Origin: Pusillimonas sp. UBA6240
GTDB taxonomy: Bacteria; Pseudomonadota; Gammaproteobacteria; Burkholderiales; Burkholderiaceae_B
Reading direction: 5' to 3'
NCBI GenBank assembly: GCA_002441445.1
Contig: DJWC01000147.1
Location: 154,362 to 218,361 of the forward strand
Length of the DNA: 64,000 nucleotides
Within the stretch, counting starts at the first letter, position 1; each line of letters starts with the position of its first letter. Positions 1 to 8,878 of the stretch are shown one piece after another. The notes below the pieces were generated by a model. That model made no database searches. It was not told the DNA's origin and saw only the letters and a list, made by a program, of their open reading frames with translations. Both the position numbers and the translations under genes were made by a program.

Positions 1-107
1 CCCACGCTGCTCCGCGGCAAAAACAAACCGCAAGGCGGCGATGGCGCCAGGGGAACATCATCCCCGGCACGATCGCCGCCGGCAAGCCGAAAAACGAAAA
101 AGGCTCG

Positions 108-239
108 TCAACCGGCCTTCTGCTGGATTTTTTCGCCGCCGCGCTCGATGTCCTGCCCCGCGCCACGCATGGTGTTGCTGCAACCAGAGGCGAATGCGGC
201 TATGGCGAGTACGATAGGCAACAAGATACGCATTTTCAT
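108..239 (-). CDS. Entericidin A/B-type small lipoprotein
   Basis: A 43-residue protein with a short basic N-terminus, a hydrophobic stretch and a lipobox (ASGC at about residue 19), followed by a short polar tail containing GAGQDIERGGEKIQ. That tail is typical of entericidin-type membrane lipopeptides, which are envelope-associated and stress-linked in other bacteria. The start at 239 is chosen because AGGAG lies at 246-250 with good spacing; longer in-frame starts lack this. The function here is a family-level inference. Confidence 0.8.
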   Translation of the reverse strand: MKMRILLPIVLAIAAFASGCSNTMRGAGQDIERGGEKIQQKAG

Positions 240-396
240 TTGATTCTCCTTGATAGACACGCGTGCGTCGGGATGTTTCCGGCTAACCCGGACTACGCCC
301 GCTGCTCTCAGCAAAAAGCAGGCCAGGACCTGTCGGCTCCGTTACGGCAAGGGCGAGGGGAGGGCAAGCGCGGCTGGGAAGTGCTTACCCGTTGTC

Positions 397-402
397 TATA
401 AT
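397..402 (+). promoter_or_regulatory. Possible -10 element (TATAAT)
   Basis: An exact TATAAT hexamer lies about 93 bp upstream of the Bug receptor start at 495. No convincing -35 hexamer is seen 16-18 bp upstream, so this is a weak call. The 240-494 interval holds nothing else that could be recognised. Confidence 0.3.
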
Positions 403-494
403 TTGCTGCGCCTGCATATCCCGCATACCGCGCCGCCGTCCCGCAAATGGAACGGCCAATCAATGCATGGCATTTTTTCAACAGGTTTATTTTT

Positions 495-1490
495 ATGGCA
501 ACTTCAATTTCCCGCCGTGGCCTCGTCAAGCTGGCAGCCGGCATTTCCCTGGCTGTCTTCGTGTCGGGCGCCTCCGCTCAAACGGCGGATGACTACCCAC
601 GCTCCGCCGTTACGATGATCGTGGGCTGGACGGCCGGAGGCCCCGCCGACAACGTCGCGCGCATGGTCGCGGCGGAAATGGGCAAGCATCTGGGGCAGTC
701 CGTGGTGATCGACAACAAGAGCGGCGCCGGCGGCAATATCGGCTCGGTCGCCGCTGCGCGCGCCAAGCCCGACGGCTACACGGTCATGCTCGCCACCGTC
801 GCCTCGCATGGCCTGAACTCCGCGCTTTATGACGATATCGGATACGACCCCATCAAGGACTTCGCTCCTGTCGGCCTCATCAACACGTCGCCGTCGACGA
901 TGCTGGTGCCCAAGGACTCGCCCTTCAAGACCGTCCAGGAATTCATCGATTACGCGCGCCAGAATCCCGGCAAGCTGACCTACGCTTCCGGCGGCATCGG
1001 CTCGTCACAGCACCTGGCGGGAGCCAGCTTCAAGATGCGCACGAACATCGACATCCTGCACGTGCCCTTCCGCGGCACCGCGCCGGCATTGACCGACCTG
1101 ATGGCCGGCCGCGTCGATATGATCATCACCACCGGCGCGATCCCTCCCATCCTGTCCGGCAGGGTCCGCCCGCTGGCGATCACCGCAAAGGAACGCATTC
1201 CCGCCTTGCCCGATGTGCCCACTTTCGACGAAGCCGGCGTGAAAGGGTTCTTCATGGAATCATGGTACGGCATCGTGGCGCCCGCCGGTACGCCACGGCC
1301 CATACTGGCCAAGCTCAATGAGGCTCTGATCAAGTCCCTGGAAAGTCCTTCCCTGCGCAATCAATTCATCGATTCGGGATCCGTCCCGGCGCAGCCGATG
1401 TCCATCGATGCCTATTGGGAAATGGTCAACAAGGGTATGGCCGAAGCCGGGGAACTGGTCCGCATTTCGGGCGCCAAGGCGGAAAATTGA
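495..1490 (+). CDS. Bug/TctC-family periplasmic solute-binding protein
   Basis: This 331-residue protein belongs to the tripartite tricarboxylate receptor (Bug) family, which captures small, usually carboxylated ligands in the periplasm. The start MATSISRRGLVKLAAG gives a signal peptide with a twin-arginine-like SRRG and likely cleavage after ASAQ. Family marks are YPRSAVTMIVGWTAGGPADN, the KSGAGGNIGSVAAARAKPDGY block and the APAGTPRPILAKLNEAL block near the C-terminus. No TctA or TctB gene is nearby. An upstream in-frame Met at 447 would precede the signal peptide and was rejected. The ligand is unknown. Confidence 0.9.
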   Translation: MATSISRRGLVKLAAGISLAVFVSGASAQTADDYPRSAVTMIVGWTAGGPADNVARMVAAEMGKHLGQSVVIDNKSGAGGNIGSVAAARAKPDGYTVMLATVASHGLNSALYDDIGYDPIKDFAPVGLINTSPSTMLVPKDSPFKTVQEFIDYARQNPGKLTYASGGIGSSQHLAGASFKMRTNIDILHVPFRGTAPALTDLMAGRVDMIITTGAIPPILSGRVRPLAITAKERIPALPDVPTFDEAGVKGFFMESWYGIVAPAGTPRPILAKLNEALIKSLESPSLRNQFIDSGSVPAQPMSIDAYWEMVNKGMAEAGELVRISGAKAEN

Positions 1491-1894
1491 TCGATAGTCG
1501 TCTATAAGCGGGCGACTGTTGGCAGCCATTACGCAAGCCGCGCGGCGGCCGCTGCTCTGATGTAGACGGCATGCCGCGCGCTTTGAACACGGCGGCATGG
1601 CCGAGTCCCCGCCATCGCCCAAATATGCTGGATAGTCCGCCGCATGCATGCCGCTGCCATATGCGGCGGACGCGATATCCAGCCATCGCCCATCGTCACA
1701 TTTTCCTCATAACGCAAGAACACAAGGCCTCATGGCGGCCATGAGATAGCGCGCATCATGTGCATTGCGGTTGTAAATGTTATGTTATAACATTGCATTT
1801 TCAGCTTACCGGAAGCTTGTCAGAAGCTTACCGGGAAGGCCCGGCATTGCCTCATTGCCATGCCGTTCTTCTCCCGCACCCCACAGGAATGCTC
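1491..1894. other. Intergenic region upstream of the zinc receptor
   Basis: A 404-bp stretch without a supported gene. It holds the Zur-like palindrome at 1776-1794 and, just before it, a 7-bp-arm inverted repeat (CTCATGG-CGG-CCATGAG, 1729-1745). Minus-strand open frames across 1529-1723 have no start signal or recognisable product and are treated as chance. Confidence 0.5.
1776..1794. promoter_or_regulatory. Zur-type zinc operator
   Basis: A perfect inverted repeat, AATGTTAT-GTT-ATAACATT. Its core TGTTATGTTATAACA differs at one position from the proteobacterial Zur consensus TGTTATANTATAACA. It lies about 100 bp upstream of a TonB-dependent receptor with a His-rich zinc-binding loop. This is where Zur would block transcription when zinc is plentiful. 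The match is seen directly; regulation by Zur is inferred. Confidence 0.8.
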
Positions 1895-3961
1895 ATGCGA
1901 CCGTCTCTTCGCCCCTCGGCTCTGATTTTTATTTTGCCCTTTGTTTCACAGGCTCATGCGCAAAGCACGCCCGCCGGCAATGCGCCGGTCGAGCGGCTGC
2001 AACCCATTATCGTTGCGGCCAATCCGATGCGCCTGGACAGCGACAGCCTTGCCACGCCGGTCAGCGTGTTGCAAGGCGAGCGACTGGTTCTGAATCGGCG
2101 CGGCACACTGGGCGAGCTGCTGGAGGGCGAACGCGGCGTACATGCCGACACCTTTGGCGGCGGGGCGAGCCGGCCCGTCATCCGCGGCCAGACTGCGCCG
2201 CGTGTCAAAGTGCTGAGCGATGGGTCGGAAGTGATGGACGCATCGGGCGTATCGCCCGACCATGTAGTGACCGTCGATCCTTTGCTGGCCCGCCGCGTCG
2301 AAATCCTGCGCGGCCCTTCGGCGTTGCTGTACGGCGGCGGCGCCATCGGCGGCGTGGTGAATGTGCTGGACGACAAAATCCCGACCGAAGTGCCGGAAAA
2401 CGGTGTGAAGGGCACGGTCGACGCATTAGGCTCGACCGCGGCCCGCGAGCGTGCGGCTGCGGTGGGGCTGACAGTGGGCGAGGGCAATATCGCTTTGCAT
2501 GTGGAAGGCGCCAGGCGCCGCGCCGACGATTACCGGGTGCCGGACTGGACCGACAGCCGGGTGCCGAGCTCCAATGCTGAAAGCACGACGGGCAGCGTGG
2601 GCCTGTCTTTCATTGGAAGCCGAGGCTATATCGGCGCGGCCTATTCATACCGCGAGGACGATTATGGCTTGCCCGGGCACAACCATGAATACGAGGATTG
2701 CCATCCACATGGCTCCACGCTGCATTGCGGGGGACACGGCCATGGGCATGATGAGGAAGATGATCACGACCACGATCATGGCCACGAGCACGGCGAACAT
2801 GCGGCCACGGCGCATTTGCGCAGCAAGCGCCTGGACGTCCGGGGCGAGCTCAAGAACCCCTTCGCCGGGTTTTCGAATCTGCGCTTCCGTGCGGGACATA
2901 CCGATTATCGGCATAGCGAGCGCGATGGTGACGAGCTGGGGACGACCTTCACCAATCGCGGCTATGACGGCCGGCTGGAATTGCAGCACCAGCCATTGGG
3001 TGGATGGGACGGCGTAATCGGCCTGCAGACCTCGCGCTATGACTTCGCCTCGTTCGGCGGAGGAGAAGACTTCATACCCAAGACCCGTACGCAAACGGCC
3101 GGCGTATTCCTGCTGGAGAGCTACGACTGGAATGATTGGCGCTTCGAACTGGGTGCACGCCATGAACATCAATCGGTCCGGCCGGAAAGCGGCAGCCAGC
3201 CTGACTACAGCGGCAATGCTACTTCCTTGTCGGCCGGCGCGACCTGGAATTTCGTTCCCGGCTATGCGGCCTCGCTGTCGGTGTCGCGCTCGCAGCGCAT
3301 GCCCAATGCGCAGGAGCTCTATGCGCGCGGCGTGCACTTCGCCACCCTGACGTATGAACAAGGCAATGCCGGGCTGGATAAAGAAACGGCGCGTACCGTG
3401 GACCTGGGCTTGCGCAAGATCGAAGGCGATCTGCGATTCGCGGTCAATGTCTTCATGAGCCGGATCGGCGGCTATATCTATGGCAATACACTGGACCGGC
3501 ACGAGGATTTCCGCCTGATCCGGTATACGCAAGGCGATGCGTCGTTCGCCGGCGTCGAAGCCGAAGCGTCTTACCGATTTTCACCGCATGTATCCGTGGC
3601 TGTCTTCGGCGATTACGTGCGCGGAAAACTGCGCGATGGCGGCGGAGACCTGCCGCGCATTCCCGCCGCGCGTGTGGGCGCGCGCACGGACTTGACCTGG
3701 AACCGCTGGGCGGGCTTCCTGGAATATACCCGCGTACTGCGCCAGAACCGCATAGCGGCGTATGAAGAGGCCACATCCGGCTATGGCTTGCTGGGGGCGG
3801 GCGTGTCGTACAAAGGCAGCTTGGGCGGCAGCGATTATCTGCTCTACCTGAAGGGAAGCAATCTGCTGAACAGGCTCGCCTACAATCATGCTTCCTTCAT
3901 TTCCCGCGCGGCGCCCATCCAGGGACGCAGCATCATGGCGGGAGTGCGGCTGGAATTTTAA
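1895..3961 (+). CDS. znuD: TonB-dependent outer-membrane zinc receptor, ZnuD type
   Basis: A 688-residue TonB-dependent receptor. It has a signal peptide ending at AHAQ, then a plug domain (about residues 40-170, with VEILRGPSALLYGGGAIGG) and a beta-barrel ending in the C-terminal phenylalanine of GVRLEF. Residues of about 262-305 form an extracellular loop extremely rich in His, Asp and Cys (HGHGHDEEDDHDHDHGHEHG), the hallmark of ZnuD receptors, which import zinc across the outer membrane using TonB energy. The Zur-like box at 1776-1794 supports this. AGGA at 1884-1887 favours the ATG at 1895 over 1889 and over the longer frame from 1760. Confidence 0.9.
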   Translation: MRPSLRPSALIFILPFVSQAHAQSTPAGNAPVERLQPIIVAANPMRLDSDSLATPVSVLQGERLVLNRRGTLGELLEGERGVHADTFGGGASRPVIRGQTAPRVKVLSDGSEVMDASGVSPDHVVTVDPLLARRVEILRGPSALLYGGGAIGGVVNVLDDKIPTEVPENGVKGTVDALGSTAARERAAAVGLTVGEGNIALHVEGARRRADDYRVPDWTDSRVPSSNAESTTGSVGLSFIGSRGYIGAAYSYREDDYGLPGHNHEYEDCHPHGSTLHCGGHGHGHDEEDDHDHDHGHEHGEHAATAHLRSKRLDVRGELKNPFAGFSNLRFRAGHTDYRHSERDGDELGTTFTNRGYDGRLELQHQPLGGWDGVIGLQTSRYDFASFGGGEDFIPKTRTQTAGVFLLESYDWNDWRFELGARHEHQSVRPESGSQPDYSGNATSLSAGATWNFVPGYAASLSVSRSQRMPNAQELYARGVHFATLTYEQGNAGLDKETARTVDLGLRKIEGDLRFAVNVFMSRIGGYIYGNTLDRHEDFRLIRYTQGDASFAGVEAEASYRFSPHVSVAVFGDYVRGKLRDGGGDLPRIPAARVGARTDLTWNRWAGFLEYTRVLRQNRIAAYEEATSGYGLLGAGVSYKGSLGGSDYLLYLKGSNLLNRLAYNHASFISRAAPIQGRSIMAGVRLEF

Positions 3962-3978
3962 GACGCCTCGGCCTCGCG

Positions 3979-4449
3979 CTAGCGGCGGCGGCCATCGATG
4001 AGCGTATGCAAAGCCAAGCCCAGGCCGAAGGCGCCATAGACGAGCAGCAATGATTTGCGGCTCAGCCGGCGTTCGAAACCGGGAGTAAGGCGTTCGGGCG
4101 TACAGCGCATGTCCACCGCGCAAGCCACCGAGGCCATGGCGGCCGCGCGGGCCATGGTTTTCCGGGCGCTCTCCGGCTGCTTGGCTGTCTCCGCCCAGCG
4201 TTCATAAAACAGCGCCCAGAAAATCGAGGCCGCGTGGTGTATGGCATAACCCAATAGGCTGTAGCGCAAAGAGGCGTCTTGCTGATGGATGGCCTTATCC
4301 TTCCATAGCCAGTGGCTGACCGCGTTGACCGGAGCGAAGGCGCTGCGGCAGTCGCGCACCCCGCAGGCCAGCAGCAGCAAGGTCGAGGCGATGCTTGCAT
4401 AAGCCCCCGAGCGCGCGGCCCGCTTCAGTGTTGTTACCGTTGATTGCAT
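3979..4449 (-). CDS. Hypothetical membrane protein
   Basis: A 156-residue protein of no family I can name. It has hydrophobic segments at about residues 17-30 (YASIASTLLLLACG), 65-82 (YSLLGYAIHHAASIFWALF), 101-112 and 134-148 (LLLVYGAFGLGLALHTLI), so three to four membrane passes are likely. The start is supported by GAGAGG upstream of the ATG at 4449. It is convergent with the zinc receptor (17 bp between stops) and divergent from the SDR/DoxX gene. Confidence 0.7.
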   Translation of the reverse strand: MQSTVTTLKRAARSGAYASIASTLLLLACGVRDCRSAFAPVNAVSHWLWKDKAIHQQDASLRYSLLGYAIHHAASIFWALFYERWAETAKQPESARKTMARAAAMASVACAVDMRCTPERLTPGFERRLSRKSLLLVYGAFGLGLALHTLIDGRRR

Positions 4450-4539
4450 GTGCGCCTCTCTGGATAAGTGCGGCGCTCATAGAATATCAATAGGCGGCCC
4501 GTCGCCTTGTAACCACCTGTTGAACAAGGGCAAGGGTAA

Positions 4540-5835
4540 ATGAAAATTCTGCTTACCGGCGCTTCGGGTTTCATAGGAAACCGCCTGCTGCATGCACTGT
4601 CGGACCGAGGCTGCGACGTCGTTTGCGTCAGCCGGCGCCGGCCGAAGCAACTGCCGGCGCGCGCTACATGGACAGGGCTGGATTTCAACCATGCGGCGCA
4701 CACCTCGCATTGGGCGGCGGCGGTGCGCGGCATACATGTCGTCGTGAATGCGGTCGGTATTTTGCGGGAATCCCCTTCGCAAACTTTTGATACCATCCAT
4801 CGCGCGGCGCCTTGCGCGTTATTCGAAGCGGCCGCGCGCGCCGGCGTTCGGCATATTGTGCAGATTTCCGCCCTGGGTGCGGATGAAATGGCGCAAAGCC
4901 GCTACCACCTCAGCAAGAAGGCGGCGGACGACTACCTGCTATCGCTCGGCGTGCGCGCCAGCATTGTCCAACCCTCTCTGGTTTATGGCCCGGGCGGGAC
5001 GAGCGCCGCGATGTTCGAAACCTTCGCCAGCCTGCCTTTGATCCCGGTGCCGGGCCGGGGCGAGCAGCTTGTGCAGCCGGTGCACATCGATGACTTGATT
5101 CCCGCGGTGATGGCGCTCGTGCTGTCCGAGATCGGTCCGACCCGCAGAATTCCGATGGTGGGGCCGGAGCCTTTGACCTTGCGGCAATTCTATGCAGAGC
5201 TGCGCGCATCCATGGGCATCCAGGATCGGGCCCGTTACCTGCCGGTACCCATGCCGGTCATGCAAGCCATGGCTTGGCTGGGGAATCGCTTGCCGCGCGC
5301 GCTTCTGGACCGGGAAACACTGGCCATGCTGGAACGCGGCAATATCGGCGACGCCGGCGATATCACTGCCTTGCTGCGGCGCCCTCCGCGCAGCCCGCGT
5401 GAATTCGTGCGCGCGCCGGAGCGCGCCGGCGTCGCCCTGCAGGCGCGCTTGCGCTGGCTGTTGCCGGTGCTGCGCGTGAGCGTCGCCCTGGTGTGGCTGG
5501 TGACCGGCCTGATCTCCCTGGGCTTGTATCCCGTCGAAGCCAGCCTGGATTTGCTCCGCCGCGCCGGCGTGCCGGCAGCGCTGGGGCCTCTGTTTCTATA
5601 TGGCGCCGCCGGACTGGATCTCGCCCTGGGCGCGCTGACGCTGTGGCCGCGCAGATCGCGCTGGCTGTGGGCCGCTCAAGCGGGGCTCATGGCGCTGTAC
5701 ACGGCCGTCATCACCATCAAGCTCCCCGAATTCTGGCTGCATCCCTATGGGCCCTTGCTGAAGAATATTCCCATGCTGGCCTTGCTGTGGCTGCTCTATG
5801 AAATGGAGGATAGCCGGTGGACTACCTCATCATAA
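4540..5835 (+). CDS. Atypical SDR (NAD(P)-binding) protein with DoxX-like membrane C-terminus
   Basis: A 431-residue fusion. The N-terminal half is an extended/atypical short-chain dehydrogenase fold with the nucleotide-binding motif TGASGFIG (residues 6-13) and a YHLSK catalytic-type Tyr/Lys pair. The C-terminal third (from about residue 305) carries four hydrophobic segments resembling DoxX-like proteins. The fusion would place a nucleotide-binding domain on the cytoplasmic face of the membrane. It overlaps the next gene by 19 nt, so the two are cotranscribed. The substrate is unknown. Confidence 0.85.
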   Translation: MKILLTGASGFIGNRLLHALSDRGCDVVCVSRRRPKQLPARATWTGLDFNHAAHTSHWAAAVRGIHVVVNAVGILRESPSQTFDTIHRAAPCALFEAAARAGVRHIVQISALGADEMAQSRYHLSKKAADDYLLSLGVRASIVQPSLVYGPGGTSAAMFETFASLPLIPVPGRGEQLVQPVHIDDLIPAVMALVLSEIGPTRRIPMVGPEPLTLRQFYAELRASMGIQDRARYLPVPMPVMQAMAWLGNRLPRALLDRETLAMLERGNIGDAGDITALLRRPPRSPREFVRAPERAGVALQARLRWLLPVLRVSVALVWLVTGLISLGLYPVEASLDLLRRAGVPAALGPLFLYGAAGLDLALGALTLWPRRSRWLWAAQAGLMALYTAVITIKLPEFWLHPYGPLLKNIPMLALLWLLYEMEDSRWTTSS

Positions 5836-6281
5836 AGTGGCTGCATGTGCTGTTTTCAACCTTGCTCTTCGGCACCGGGATAGGCAGCGCCTTCTATCTA
5901 TTGATCACCACGCTGACCCGGGATGTGCGCGCCGTCGCCATAGTGGCCAGTGCGGTGGTGCTCGCCGATTGGCTGTTCACCGCCACTACGGTGGTGCTGC
6001 AGCCCTTGACGGGGTTCTGGCTGGCGCATGTCGCCGGCTTTCCTCTGGATGCGGCCTGGCTGCGCTGGTCCATCGCGCTCTACGTGATTGCGGTCGCTTG
6101 CTGGCTGCCCGTCGTGTGGCTGCAAATGAAGCTGCGCCGGCTGGCGCAACGGGCCCGGAGGGAGAATACGTCGCTGCCCATGGATTACTGGCGGTATTTC
6201 AAGCTGTGGGTCTTGCTGGGCATTCCGGCCTTCTTCGCGTTCGTGGCGATTTTCTACCTGATGGTGGTCAAGCCCGCTTGA
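5817..6281 (+). CDS. DUF2269 family integral membrane protein
   Basis: A 154-residue protein starting at GTG, preceded by GGAGG at 5804-5808. It has four predicted membrane segments and the conserved N-terminal pattern KWLHVLFSTLLFGTGIGSAF of DUF2269 proteins. The family is of unknown function. It is translationally coupled to the SDR/DoxX gene, so the two probably form one membrane complex. Confidence 0.85.
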   Translation: MDYLIIKWLHVLFSTLLFGTGIGSAFYLLITTLTRDVRAVAIVASAVVLADWLFTATTVVLQPLTGFWLAHVAGFPLDAAWLRWSIALYVIAVACWLPVVWLQMKLRRLAQRARRENTSLPMDYWRYFKLWVLLGIPAFFAFVAIFYLMVVKPA

Positions 6282-6304
6282 GCGGCCCGTGATCGGCTCT
6301 CTTG

Positions 6305-7522
6305 TCATCGAGCAACCGGTTTGCCTCGCGGCAAAAGGCCCACGGCAAGCAGCGTGCATGCGCCGGCGCAGGCGAAGGCGTAGTCGTAGCGCCCCGTCGC
6401 TGCCACAAAAGCCGCGAACGCCGCGGGAGCCAGCATATTCACCACGCTGACCAATATGCTCGCACCCGCGGCGGTTTCGGAAATCAGATGCGGCGGCGAA
6501 CGGCGGGCCACTTCGGCGATCTGCACGCCATTCCAGCTCGCGACCGAAGAGCCTGCGACAAAGGCGAGAAGAACCAGGGCCCATAGCGGCCAGCCGGGAG
6601 CGCTCCACCCCAGCAGCACCGTCGTCGCCGCGGAAAACACCGCTGCGATGAATAGCGGGACGGCGGTCGAATGCAAGTGATCGGACAGCCATCCCAAGGC
6701 GATCCGGCCTATCACGCCTCCCGCCTGCATGACGGCGAACACGACCCCCGCCTCGCCCAGTGAATAGTCCAGCCGGTCTATCAGATAGATGACGGTAAAG
6801 GTGAACCAGCAGCTTTGCGACACGGCGAACAGGCTGCCGACGATGGCCACCTTCATCAGTCCGCGGCTGCGCATCAAGGATTCCAAAGGCGTTTTGAAGG
6901 TGCGCAGCCATTGGAGTTTGGGCAGCGTGAAGCGCAAGCGCCCGGCCGCGGGCGTGTCGTCCAGGCGGTGGCCCACGCGCCAGGTCAGCATGGTGGGCAG
7001 GATGACCAGCCATGCGCAGACGAAAAGCGCTGTCCGCCATCCCGCAAGGGCGACAATCGCGGGGACCAGCAGCCCCGCGATGACGCCTCCCAGGGGCACG
7101 CCGGCTTGCTTGATGGAAAAGATCAAATTGCGTTTTCCCGGCGGGGAAAAGCGCTGCAGGACCTCGCTGCCGGCGGGGTTGGCCGCACCGTTGCTCAATC
7201 CCATCACAAAGCAGGCCGCCAGCGCCACGCTGACGCTGGGGTGCAGGAAAAGGGCCATCCCGGCGGCGCCCAGGAGCATGGTGTACTGCAGGCAACGCAT
7301 GCCGCCTATCTGCTTGAACAGGGCCGACCCCGCAACCAGGATGGCAAGCCCGCCCAGTGAATTGCTGGCGGTCAGATAGCCGATGGAACTGCCGCTCCAG
7401 CCGAATTCCTCCGACAGCGCCGGAGCGATGATGGGAATGAACCGTGCCAGAAAAGCCGCTGTAGTCTGTAAAACAAAGATCGCTGTTATCGGTACAAGCC
7501 AGGTCGGTGCTGCCTTTATCAT
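6305..7522 (-). CDS. MFS transporter
   Basis: A 405-residue major facilitator with about 12 hydrophobic segments. It runs from MIKAAPTWLVPITAIFVLQTT, through the loop pattern GSALFKQIGGMR after the second segment, to the C-terminal half with ALGWLSDHLHS. It likely moves an organic anion by proton symport, but the substrate cannot be read from sequence. The start at 7522 is chosen because translation further upstream is low-complexity and not MFS-like. It is convergent with DUF2269 and divergent from the Bug gene at 7851. Confidence 0.85.
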   Translation of the reverse strand: MIKAAPTWLVPITAIFVLQTTAAFLARFIPIIAPALSEEFGWSGSSIGYLTASNSLGGLAILVAGSALFKQIGGMRCLQYTMLLGAAGMALFLHPSVSVALAACFVMGLSNGAANPAGSEVLQRFSPPGKRNLIFSIKQAGVPLGGVIAGLLVPAIVALAGWRTALFVCAWLVILPTMLTWRVGHRLDDTPAAGRLRFTLPKLQWLRTFKTPLESLMRSRGLMKVAIVGSLFAVSQSCWFTFTVIYLIDRLDYSLGEAGVVFAVMQAGGVIGRIALGWLSDHLHSTAVPLFIAAVFSAATTVLLGWSAPGWPLWALVLLAFVAGSSVASWNGVQIAEVARRSPPHLISETAAGASILVSVVNMLAPAAFAAFVAATGRYDYAFACAGACTLLAVGLLPRGKPVAR

Positions 7523-7850
7523 TGGTGTCTCGTTGATCTTTCTACAGAAATCCGGCGGAAGGGAGGTATCTACGCCGTATAAATATAGATCGAATAGCGG
7601 CAAGCCGCTTGGAAGCGCCGGGGTCGGCAACAGGCGGTCGCCTGAGCGGTGGCTTGAACGGGCTCCGCCAGCTTGTGCATGGGCCCCCAGCCTGCATCCG
7701 GCCGGCAACCGGCTCAAGGGCGCCGCTATCGAATGCATGGATATTTTTTGGTCGGAACAAAAATACTTTTGCCTTTTCGGGGGCGGAAATTTGCGAACAT
7801 TCTGTATCGGCCCCATGGCCGCATCAAAAGAATCAGCACAGGAGACGCAT
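7523..7850. other. Divergent intergenic region (MFS / Bug receptor)
   Basis: A 328-bp region between divergent genes, AT-richer toward its right half. It must carry the promoters of both. No operator-like palindrome or clear -35/-10 pair was recognised. Confidence 0.4.
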
Positions 7851-8861
7851 ATGCTACATAGATTATCCGCAGACAAAGGAGCCCGTATCATCCTCGGCGC
7901 GGCCATGGTCGCCGCCGCACTGGCCGTTCCCATGAGCGCCCATGCACAGGCGGGGGGCAATTACCCGGACAAGCCCATACGCCTGATCATCCCCTATCCG
8001 CCCGGAGGCGCAACCGACGTAATCGGGCGCATCGTGGGGAAACACCTGGGCGACGAGATCGGCAACCAGATCGTCATCGAGAACAGGGGCGGGGCCGGCG
8101 GCAATATTGGCGCCGCCGAAGTGGCGCGGGCCAAGGCGGATGGATACACCTTGCTCATGGGTGCGCTTACGTCGCACTCGGTCATGGCGACGCTCGAAAA
8201 AGACAAGCTGCAATACGATCTGCGAAAAGACCTGACGCCCGTTGGCATCGTGGGGTCCGTTCCCCTTGTGGCGGTGGTGACTCCTTCCGTGCCCATCCAT
8301 ACCCTCAAAGAATTGGTCGATCATGCGAAGAAGAATCCGGGCAAGCTGAATTTCGCCTCTTCCGGCGCCGGTGCGCCGCAGCGCATGGCCATGGAACTCT
8401 TCAAACAGATTGCGGGCGTGAACATCGTCCATGTCGCCTACCGGGGCAGCGGGCCGGCCATGACCGATCTCGTGGGCGGCCAAGTGGAGACCATGACGGA
8501 GACCGTTCCGGCGGCCATCTCGTTCATCAAATCGGGCCAACTGCGGCCGCTCGCCGTCCTGACCCCCGAGCGGATCTCCATGCTGCCTGATATACCTACC
8601 GCCAAGGAACAGGGCTTCAGCGGCTTCAATGTGAGTTCCCTGTTCGGCGTAATGGCGCCCGCGGGCACGCCGGTGCCCGTCGTCGACAAGCTCAACAAGG
8701 CGCTTACAACGGCGCTGGCCAGGGCCGAGGTCAAGGCTCAGCTGCTGGAGCAGGGCGTATACGCCGATGCCTTGTCCGTCGAAGCCTCCAAGACCAGGCT
8801 CAACGCCGAAATAGAGCAATGGGCGAAAGTGATCCGCGATGGCAAAATTTCAGTCAACTAA
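7851..8861 (+). CDS. Bug/TctC-family periplasmic solute-binding protein
   Basis: A 336-residue Bug receptor with a signal peptide ending near AHAQ (about residue 33). Diagnostic blocks are YPDKPIRLIIPYPPGGATDV, ENRGGAGGNIGAAEVARAKADGY and APAGTPVPVVDKLNKAL. AGGAGA at 7840-7845 fixes the start at 7851. It lies 17 bp upstream of an IlvD/Edd-type dehydratase, so its ligand is probably a sugar acid or hydroxy acid that feeds that enzyme (inference). Confidence 0.92.
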   Translation: MLHRLSADKGARIILGAAMVAAALAVPMSAHAQAGGNYPDKPIRLIIPYPPGGATDVIGRIVGKHLGDEIGNQIVIENRGGAGGNIGAAEVARAKADGYTLLMGALTSHSVMATLEKDKLQYDLRKDLTPVGIVGSVPLVAVVTPSVPIHTLKELVDHAKKNPGKLNFASSGAGAPQRMAMELFKQIAGVNIVHVAYRGSGPAMTDLVGGQVETMTETVPAAISFIKSGQLRPLAVLTPERISMLPDIPTAKEQGFSGFNVSSLFGVMAPAGTPVPVVDKLNKALTTALARAEVKAQLLEQGVYADALSVEASKTRLNAEIEQWAKVIRDGKISVN

Positions 8862-8878
8862 ACGAAGCGCAGCGAGCA

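Noticed and set aside
1..107. Possible 5' end of a gene leaving the left edge on the minus strand
   Set aside because: Only about 20 codons from an ATG near 62 are visible, with no motif or ribosome site; not enough to support a gene.
1729..1745. CTCATGG-CGG-CCATGAG as a terminator
   Set aside because: No T tract on either strand and it is far from the upstream stop; kept only as a note in the intergenic entry.
2645..3532. 295-residue minus-strand frame across the zinc receptor
   Set aside because: It is antisense to the His-rich loop and barrel, which have clear family features; no start signal or domain.
5898..7295. 465-residue open frame on the minus strand
   Set aside because: It is out of frame with the MFS gene and crosses into DUF2269; it is low-complexity Arg/Gly/Pro sequence with no domain, a GC-rich shadow.
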